Source: Clarireedia homoeocarpa (Eukaryota > Ascomycota > Leotiomycetes > Helotiales > Rutstroemiaceae). From it: 64,000 nucleotides of DNA. Every line of letters begins with the position of its first letter. Position 1 is the stretch's first letter. The position numbers were made by a program, and so were the translations under genes. Of the stretch, positions 56,554 to 64,000 are shown in pieces. The notes below the pieces were generated by a model that ran no database searches, was not told the DNA's origin, and saw only the letters and a list, made by a program, of their open reading frames with translations. The stretch covers positions 1-64,000 of the forward strand of contig LNKV01000050.1 of NCBI GenBank assembly GCA_001465935.1. Reading direction: 5' to 3'.

Positions 56554-57399
56554 GCAGGACGTAGCGGTATTTGTAGCAGTGTAATGTCAGCCAGACGGAA
56601 GAAATTAACCGGCCATCTGCAACAGCTACTCGACTCCTCATTGCTCTTGGTCTTGAACGTGCATATTGAACGTCATTTGATGACCCCTCACAGCGCTATG
56701 GCCTTTTCAATCATTGTGTTTTGCTGCAGGGCATGCATTCCCAATTGTGGGGTGATTGACTTGACTTATGCGGCTTGCCTTTTCTCTTTTCATCTTCCCA
56801 CGCATGATAGCTAGAAACTTATGCATCTGCGACTTACAAACGAACTCGCGGGGTGCAAAGCCAGCTAGTAACTCCCTTCTCGAGTTGTCGGTATGCATTA
56901 GTCATCCACTGTTGCGCCCCCTTACTCGACCTCTTATTGCCTTAGTTCGACCCCGTGACTGCGCGAATGAGGTAGGCCAACCCCACCAATGCACCGTGAT
57001 TCCTCGGATTCGACTTCGAGCTTTTCGATCATTCCCCTTTTCGAGGTGAAACTGGAAGAGAATAGATATTCACACCGGATATTTGCATGCCCTCTCCATA
57101 TTTTGCTTGGCTTCACGAGATCGGAGTGCAGACGTGCGGAAAATTCGTGTCGTCAAAGAAATCTTATTGACCACGCGGCCCGAACACAAATACGGGCAGG
57201 CACTTTGTCGCGATTTCGCGCCTCGAATTACTCTCCCATTCTCCACACGTCAAGCATCACACAGACCAGATAGACCAAGAATAGTTCTCAGTAACACACC
57301 CGCCACGATCTTTATCGAAGTGCCCAACATATCTCTCCATTATTATTGAATCTTGTTACTCATTCTCCTATTGCACTTCACGAATACCATCATTCTTTT
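56554..57399. other. Upstream region of the Whi5-like gene
   Basis: 846 bp with only short frames. Probably promoter and long 5' leader. No binding site was identified with confidence. Confidence 0.45.
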
Positions 57400-59064
57400 A
57401 TGGATCATTCTTCATTAGCAATTGCTGCGTTGGAAGAAATCGCAATTGCTCAGTCTACGAGTCATTGTCGCGATATTCCAGATTCGGGTAAATTACCATC
57501 ATCTATCCCTATTGACGCGACAGAAACCCGCGTTTTTCAACCTCTCATGTCGGCCAGCCACACTATAGAGGCTTCCAATACCGCGCATGAGCAGCTGCAT
57601 GAGGGGGAAATGGCTGCGTCGAACTCGATATCACCAAAGAGGGAAGGAAAGGCAACCGCGGATGTTGCAAAATCACAACCCGCTATCGCATCCACTTCCA
57701 CATCCAACAATTCCCAATCCACCGTAGACGCACAAGAGACAACATTCACCCCCCCAACTTCCGAAGGCTTCTCATCGCAAAGTACCAATCAAGATGGAGG
57801 GCCTTTGTCCCAGCTTTCACAATTAGCTGCAGCACAATTACCACTCGCAAGCAACGCCTGTCCTACGCGCTCTAATATCGATATCATTCTGAATGCGGGA
57901 CAAAAGAGGACCGCTGATGGGCATGTCAAGACGGCAAATTCGAATTCTCCCCCAAGTCCAAGAGGCCAAAATGTCCGAAGACATCATAGGAACGACAGCA
58001 CAGTCAGCAATGCATCTTCGGTAGCCAGCAGAATAGGAGAGGTCAGTAAAAACACAAAGAACACGACAACAAGCACAAAATCTAAGGTCTCACAGCTCTC
58101 TTCCGAACTACGGACCCGTCTCTCATATGCAATGGTTAAGGTCAACAATGGTTGGGAATCAAATTCTATAAACGAAGTGGAAACTTTAGCATCTCAAGCT
58201 GGATCTCCGACCTCATCAACATCTACGTTCAATAACCGCCGCAATATTCTGGCCTCACCACGAGCGGTAATAGCAAAAAAGCAGGGTCAGGGGTCCAGAG
58301 ATGTATTTGGACCCCGAACTGCAGTGGATTTTGACCTCTACCCCCGGCCTGAAATACCTTCCCGGACCTATGAATCATTTTGGCGTGATCATTCTGCGAA
58401 TGGTGCACACTCGAGACCGACGCTTCATCACCCGTCTTCTCAGAAATCTAAATCTCTCGCTCCCCCAGCTGATATCAGACCTACGGTATCTTCACGACGA
58501 TCAGATCCAAAGTTCCCTCGCCCTCCGTCTATGCCGGGACATTCGAGTGTCGGTTCTCATCGATCTTTTAACAACAATTCCGCCCCAAGAACGCCTAATA
58601 TTCGACCTAGTGATTTTGGTTCTACTGAGAAAGCCATTACTCCTAGCCAAAAGACATTACAAGAGCAGGACGCCATTGAAACCTTACTGTTCATGAGCTC
58701 TCCAGGTAACTCAAATAATATGGGCCCTGCTTTGCCACCGTCCCAAAGGGCTCAGATAAGTCCGCAAAACAGTCCTCTACGGGCGGAGTTCAGTCTCCAG
58801 ACTGCGCACAATGGCCGGAATACGATGCCGGGTATTCCACACGCACGCAGAGTAGAATTTGCAGAAAGCGTTAGTAGTGGGGTTAGTGAAACCAGTTCAG
58901 GGCCAATTAACGACAGCAGAGGCGCTTTGAGGAAAGAAAGCCGAAAAAGCAAGGGTAGTAGAAGGGAAGCAATAGAGAAATTGCTAGATGAGATGGGGGA
59001 CAGTAGTGACGAAGAGGTAGAATTGACAGCACCGCACAGACGGAGAATCACGGGACGAGTATAG
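57400..59064 (+). CDS. Whi5/Nrm1-type G1/S transcription repressor
   Basis: A single exon of 554 aa from ATG 57400 (MDHSSLAIAALEEIAIAQST); the frame is open further up but without an ATG. Most of it is disordered and Ser/Pro/Asn-rich, with many SP/TP sites suitable for CDK. The family segment is ELRTRLSYAMVKVNNGWESN (about residues 245-265, Whi5-like domain) and a second conserved patch is DAIETLLFMSSPGNSNN. Such proteins bind SBF/MBF and hold back G1/S transcription until phosphorylated. The C-terminal end (REAIEKLLDEMGDSSDEEVE) is acidic. Confidence 0.82.
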   Translation: MDHSSLAIAALEEIAIAQSTSHCRDIPDSGKLPSSIPIDATETRVFQPLMSASHTIEASNTAHEQLHEGEMAASNSISPKREGKATADVAKSQPAIASTSTSNNSQSTVDAQETTFTPPTSEGFSSQSTNQDGGPLSQLSQLAAAQLPLASNACPTRSNIDIILNAGQKRTADGHVKTANSNSPPSPRGQNVRRHHRNDSTVSNASSVASRIGEVSKNTKNTTTSTKSKVSQLSSELRTRLSYAMVKVNNGWESNSINEVETLASQAGSPTSSTSTFNNRRNILASPRAVIAKKQGQGSRDVFGPRTAVDFDLYPRPEIPSRTYESFWRDHSANGAHSRPTLHHPSSQKSKSLAPPADIRPTVSSRRSDPKFPRPPSMPGHSSVGSHRSFNNNSAPRTPNIRPSDFGSTEKAITPSQKTLQEQDAIETLLFMSSPGNSNNMGPALPPSQRAQISPQNSPLRAEFSLQTAHNGRNTMPGIPHARRVEFAESVSSGVSETSSGPINDSRGALRKESRKSKGSRREAIEKLLDEMGDSSDEEVELTAPHRRRITGRV

Positions 59065-59990
59065 TTTGATGACAAGTCATTCAATTATTTATACGTGATG
59101 GGAGGTCGAAGGTACATATGGCAGTCCTTCTCGGTACATACTTGCATTTTGGGAGTCTTGCTTAAAGCGCTGTTCGGACGTCAATACCCTTCAGTTTTTG
59201 CATCTTGCTTTCATCTACCATTGGCTGAATAGGGTCTCTTTGTCCAAGTGTTGGATTACAGATTTCATCTGGATCTTTACTATCTAACCACGTCTTTTGC
59301 CTGGTGGCTGTGGCATGTATATTACCTTGAGAAAGGTGATTCTTGTATATACGAGCTTTCCTAAAAAGCATCAAGGGCTGTATGCTATACTAGGAAATAT
59401 CCTTATATCATTGACACATTGGCTATGTACTCTACTCGTCTTCAGATACCTTGTCTGGTATTCACTGTATTGTGATTGCTCATCTTTTTGACATCCAACA
59501 GTGATGCACTCAAGGGGATGACTTCTCCGACAATCATTAGCTTCAATCTGCCCCTGTGCTGCGTAGTTTTTCGCGATTATCAAATCTGGGTACTGTCGTA
59601 CCATAGTTGTCAGCAAGGAGGCTTGCGGAGTTTCAAGCCTTGGCCCTAACAGACGGAACAGTTGTTGCAGTCATGCATTTACACATTATTCGATAGAGTC
59701 ATCTTCCATGTTGCGGCCTTGCAGTTCCTCGGAGGCATTTTTTCACTGATTTCTCTTCAATATCAGTCATAGGATCGGAGATACTTTCCAGGGTTCAGCA
59801 CCTGTATAAATTGAATTTCAGCATGGCGGGTTCAACATTGTTCTTTCATACAAATCGCGCCCTAAGGCCCCTAATTATCTTCTCGACTCGCTACGGCTGA
59901 CAGCTAAGGCTAGCAATTCAAATTCCATTCAAGAGTACTTAACCTACAATAAATAAGCACTTCAAATGAAGAGTTTCAAAGGATCTGTTG
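59065..59990. other. Intergenic, nothing recognised
   Basis: Short frames on both strands without support. It separates conserved genes on the left from the decayed gene pair on the right. Confidence 0.5.
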
Positions 59991-61590
59991 CTAGATGCCA
60001 GGTCTGACCCTAACTCTCAAGTTCATAGGTGCTTTTGGAATGATCATTATCACTGGAAACTCGTCAAAATCTACTTCATCCTCCGCCTCAACGGAAAGAT
60101 CCAACGCCCACAAGAGTCGAGTGACGGCGAGATGCATCTCCAACCAAGCAAGAGGTCTTCCAAGACAGCTGTGGAACCCAACACTGAAAGGCTTGCTAGC
60201 CGCCAGCTGGTCGTTGGCATACTTTGCCGGCTGCTGGTCTTTAGGTAACCAGCGTTCAGGAACGAATTCGTCCGGATCAGTGAATATCTTCTTAGATCGA
60301 TTTATCGCAAGCGTTCAAACTGCTAGACGCGTCTAAAGAAACGTTAGAATTGACGAATCTTTTTCTTTTGCGTTTGCAAATACTCACACCTCCAGGGAGG
60401 AATATCCCACAATAATCGTCCCACCATCAGGGACTACACGTGGTAGCCAACTAGGAATTGGATTGCAGATCCTTAGACCCTCGTTGAGCACAGCTCCAAA
60501 GTATAGGATAGGAGTATTCTGAATTGCATCTATAGCGGTTTCTTTCTCCTGCTTGAATGTTGTTCTGATGTCGTTGCAAAGTCTTTCGAGAATTCGCTTG
60601 TTCTTCTTTTTGGTTAGGTGGCTAAAGATACCCGTCATCGTTGTTGCTGAAGTTTACGAGCCACCCACGATGATAGAGCTGAACGTGAATACAATCTCCG
60701 CGCGGGATATTTTTTCAAAGTTGACATTGTTTCTCATGAAAGGAGTCATGAAATCTGGGCGATCAGTTTTCGTGTCTAACCGGCGATTGATCATCTTTTC
60801 TGCATATGCAATATGGTGTTTCCGTTCCTCGATAACACTTTAAGGAATCAGTTTCTGGAACAGAAACTCCATCGTTGGATAGAATCGAGGAGCCGCGGCA
60901 ATTGACATACCCTTAAGATAGCTGAACAGGGTGCGGACCCAATGATGGTATCCCCCTTCCTCGAGACAGCCAAACGGTGCTCCAAATGCTAGATCTTCAA
61001 TAACGTCCATGATGAAGAAGTTCAACCAGTCCGTAATGTTGATTCTAGCACCTTTGATCGAATTCTCAGGTTTCTCGGCAGCTTCTCTTATTTTGGAGAT
61101 CAACATGTCAGCATGAGATTGAATTAGTGGGTGCTGTGAGCGGAGTGATTCTTCAGTGAAAGAATTGCTGAGCAGTCTTCGAACACGAGCGTGGAACTTG
61201 AAGTCAGTTGTTGTAATGAGATTATCAGCCTGGTTGTTCGGTGCTAAGATAATTAGCAATCGTTGTTCAAAATTTCTGATGTATTTCCTCACCGATATAC
61301 CAAACCTTGTCTCTCCCAGCACGTTTGTGACCCCGACGGAATGTATATATGTTGTTCCGAGCTTGCTCGCTGGCGCAAGGCGGAAGAACTCTCCATAGGT
61401 ATCATGGAACTCTTCCACTCGCCTTACGAGCTGGCCGGTAAGAAGGTAGTAAATGAAAGGTAGTCGCGAAGCAGCCTAAAGCTTAGGGCCTGGGAATTTC
61501 GAATGAGAATGGAAATAGACGTTGTAGATGGCACATGCTGCCGGGTACTTCCATAAATCAGCCTTTTGTGGGCAGGTATTGATTGGTCTT
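59991..61590 (-). pseudogene. Cytochrome P450 pseudogene
   Basis: Minus strand, readable in pieces. From the 5' side: CAIYNVYFHSHSKFPGPKL then TAG (61478-61476) then AASRLPFIYYLLTGQ; GEFFRLAP; out of frame, SEQARNNIYTFRRGHKRAGR; an intron-like gap; ITTTDFKFHARVRRLLSNSF; LIP then TAA (60842-60840) then SVIEERKHHIAYAEK; helix I as GGS, TAA (60656-60654), TSATT; NEGLR (the ExxR motif); TDPDEFVPERWLP; and the heme loop FSVGFHSCLG, ending at 59991. A fourth in-frame stop (60317-60315) is probable. The order and spacing are those of a fungal microsomal P450. With at least three stops and a frameshift it cannot make enzyme. The gene start is not clear. Confidence 0.88.
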
Positions 61591-61865
61591 CTATACGGCG
61601 TAGCAAGTACCAAAAATCCGGTTCGTTGCGTTCTGTAAGCATCCGTGTGTGTTGGAATCAAACTGTTGGGTCTGGCCGAGTCAGCATAATTGAATAGTAT
61701 GTAAGGTGGTAACCAACCTGAATGCAACACCACGAGTACCGTTCAGAATTGCAAACAAGGTCTCACATGGGTAGTCATCAACCGCCTATGAAGCCTGTTT
61801 GCTCTTTTTCTAGCTTTCTCAACCTTCTTTCTCTCGTCATTACTTCTTACCGCCGATTTTATATC

Positions 61866-63843
61866 ATGGCAGAAACCAAAAAAATCACCAGAAGCCGCGA
61901 CAGTCGACGTGAGTGAAGTAGTGACTCAACATCATACGGGGCTTAGACTCTACGTCACCTTGGGGTCTCTCATACTAGACACTACTTTTGATGTCCCTAG
62001 ATACAACTATAATATCGGTCGCCACTCCAAAAATTACAGCAGATTTTCATGCTCTGGACGATGTAGGCTGGTATGGTGCAGCATACCTGATGGCCCTCAC
62101 GTCCACCACCCCTATCAGTGCTAGCATTTACAAATACTTCAACCCTAAGTATGTCTACTTGATATCGATTTTCATCTTCGAAGGTAAGCGTAGGAGATCA
62201 TGTCGGAAAATCACACCTAATTGTTTTAGTTGGATCCCTTGTATGCGCATTGGCACCATCTTCGGTTGCATTCATCGCCGGCAGAGCAGTTACAGGTTTG
62301 GGAGCTGGTGCACTCCTCCAAGGCGCCTTTGGTATATTGACATATGTTTGTGGCCTAGAGATGCGCTCTGTGTTTCTAGGCTTGGTTGTCAGTGTGTTTG
62401 AGTTATTCTCTAACGTCGGACCATTAATTGGTGGGGCTTTGGCACAACGCGTTAACTGGCGCTGGTGTTTTTGGATGCAAGAGTCCCCTTCATTGAAGAA
62501 AGTGCCGATGCTAATAGTGCAAAAGAAATTTACCCGTTGGAGGCGTCTTATTCTTGCTCATCATCGCCTTTCTCAACCTCAAAGGAATCGACGAATCCAC
62601 ACGAAATCTTGCACTTCGTGACGAAATTGAGAAGGTTGGGCTTTCCCGGCGTTGTTATCATTATTCCTTCGACTTGTTGTCTGTATTTAACTCTTCAGGA
62701 GGGAGACACAACTGCTCCTTGAATTCAGCAAGACCAATTGGTTTGATCATTGGGTTTGGGCTCCTGCTGATTATTTTTCTTCTCTGGCAATGGAAAGCTG
62801 GAGAGAATGCAACAATCCCACTTCGTTATCTGAAGGATCGAACGGTTCTCTGGGGGACTATACATTTGTTCTGGGACAACATGGCTTCTTATGTTGTAAG
62901 TCATTCTTACCTGGATTGATTGTGCTTGGATGTTGATGACCCATAGACAATCTATTATCTTTCATTCTACTTTCAAGCCGGGCTCGGCCAATCTCCAATA
63001 CGAAGTGCCGTTAGTTACATCTCCCTCGCCATCCCTCAAATGATGGGTTTACTTGCTGGTGGTGGAATAACTACCGCAATCGGCCATTATGTGAGCATCT
63101 TGCCTATATTCCTTTGTATCGAGCTCACGAGGAAATATACAGATGTCCGTTGTGTTGTTCGCACAAGTTCTCTGTGTGGTCGGCTCGGGATTATCAACGA
63201 CACTCTAGACGAATACCTCCACCGTCAAGTGGGCGATATATATGGTATTGACCGGACTCGGCCTTGGGATTGGAGTGAAGGTGCCCCATATCGCAATTCA
63301 AGCAGTCATGGAAACGTAGGTATTCCAGGTATTACATATGTCACCTCGCTAACACTGTTGCTAGTGACAATGATATATTCATCGCCAATGGTGTAGCGAG
63401 CTTTTTTGGTCAACTGGGTGGGTAAGTAAGATTACATTGCATGAAGTCTAGAAACTAGAACCGCTATACCAACGCAGTGGTCGCTTAGTGCTTTAGAAGC
63501 CCCTATCAGTAGCGCGTTGCTCGTTGGCGGACTTCGGCACAAAATTCCCAAGATCGAAACCGAAATATTAGCTGAAGATGTGATAAATACGGGAGCTACA
63601 GGCATCACCTCCATCACTCGGTCGCCCGAATTAATACAGAAGCTACGGCGCGCATACTGTATCGCCGTTTCACATGCTATGATATTTCTTGTCAGAACCA
63701 TCTACATCTCAGTGCCTACGGCGTTCGGTATGAAATGGTTGAATATCAAGAAGATTTCTATGCAACGAGAAGCAAAGAGAAGAGAGGCTGCCGATAATTT
63801 TGTATTAAGGCAACGAAGTGATGCTGAAAAGATCTCTGTGTAA
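61866..63843 (+). pseudogene. MFS drug-transporter (DHA1/DHA2 type) pseudogene
   Basis: The pieces follow the order of a 14-TM fungal drug exporter: ATG 61866; frame change near an A7 run (about 61876-61885); HHTGLRLYVTLGSLIL; frame change near 61985; MSLDTTIISVATPKITADFH and DDVGWYGAAYLMALT; an intron (about 62182-62229); GRAVTGLGAGALLQGAFGIL (motif C); NWRWCFWM followed by about 50 extra bases before LPVGGVLFLLIIAF; frame change near 62635 (LPGVV-type segment) and back near 62722; NSARPIGLIIGFGLLL; intron; FYFQAGLGQSP; TAG at 63206-63208; and the C-terminal HKIPKIETEILAEDVINTGA to 63843. At least four frame changes and a stop make it non-functional. Confidence 0.85.
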
Positions 63844-64000
63844 GGAACTGGCAAGCACGTTCTACAGCACAAAAGGCTGTTCTCAATGGTCTTTTCATTC
63901 GCTTTTTGGTCAAAAGATAGAGCTTTGATCACCGATGCAGTGTTTTGAAATCTTTGAGACTAAAAATCCAAGTTTACTTTCATGAGTGGATTCTTCTACA
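63844..64000. other. Window end, nothing recognised
   Basis: 157 bp after the transporter remnant, without a feature. Confidence 0.4.

Noticed and set aside
59371..59616. 81-codon minus-strand frame
   Set aside because: No domain; lies in an intergenic stretch next to degenerate sequence.
1..64000. CRISPR arrays, bacterial operons, IS elements, tRNA or rRNA genes
   Set aside because: No spaced direct-repeat array, no ribosome-binding pattern and no complete transposase were seen. No convincing tRNA A/B-box pair was found by eye; a covariance-model scan would be decisive.

Overview
The window is nuclear DNA of a filamentous ascomycete. Evidence: short introns (about 50-80 bp) with GTAAGT-like donors, CTAAC-type branch sites and TAG/CAG acceptors; single-copy fungal genes (BBC1, RTR1, HOS3, DBP7, ESF2, PAN6, a Whi5-type regulator, CENP-L/Fta1); and long gene-poor stretches full of microsatellites. 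The mix of families, with DUF7924 and FunK1-like sequences, a 2EXR protein and a spartin/senescence protein, suggests Leotiomycetes (Botrytis/Sclerotinia relatives). That placement is an inference from family content and was not tested.

Layout. 1-2631 holds simple repeats and no recognisable gene. 2632-4344 is a senescence/spartin-domain gene. 4345-6583 is dense microsatellite DNA. 6584-8062 (minus) is a conserved fungal protein of unknown role. 8063-13439 is a 5.4-kb stretch without a supported gene but with several 7-, 9- and 10-bp tandem repeats. 13440-14969 is mitoribosomal MRP51, followed by a second microsatellite belt. 16468-17835 (minus) is a secreted aspartic protease with an altered first catalytic motif. 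18812-21248 is a small degenerate island: a DUF7924 gene cut short by an in-frame stop, facing a frameshifted remnant of a FunK1-like kinase.

22009-50060 and on to 51546 is a conserved housekeeping block: BBC1 (actin patch), RTR1 (Pol II CTD phosphatase), RPS17, HOS3 (histone deacetylase), the catalytic tRNA-guanine transglycosylase, a 2EXR protein, a coiled-coil protein, an uncharacterised gene overlapping ESF2 tail-to-tail, an aldehyde dehydrogenase, two poorly known genes, DBP7 and PAN6. From 52904 come a small secreted protein, CENP-L/Fta1, an unrecognised small spliced gene, and a Whi5/Nrm1-type G1/S regulator.

The right end (59991-63843) holds two divergently arranged dead genes: a cytochrome P450 with several in-frame stops and a frameshift, and an MFS drug transporter with several frameshifts, a short insertion and a stop. 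Together they look like the edge of a decayed secondary-metabolite or detoxification cluster.

Genes of ribosome production and translation recur (MRP51, RPS17, ESF2, DBP7, queuosine transglycosylase), but they are scattered and on both strands, and nothing suggests co-regulation beyond a few shared divergent promoters. Exon junctions were placed by eye from splice signals and frame continuity; they are not transcript-supported.
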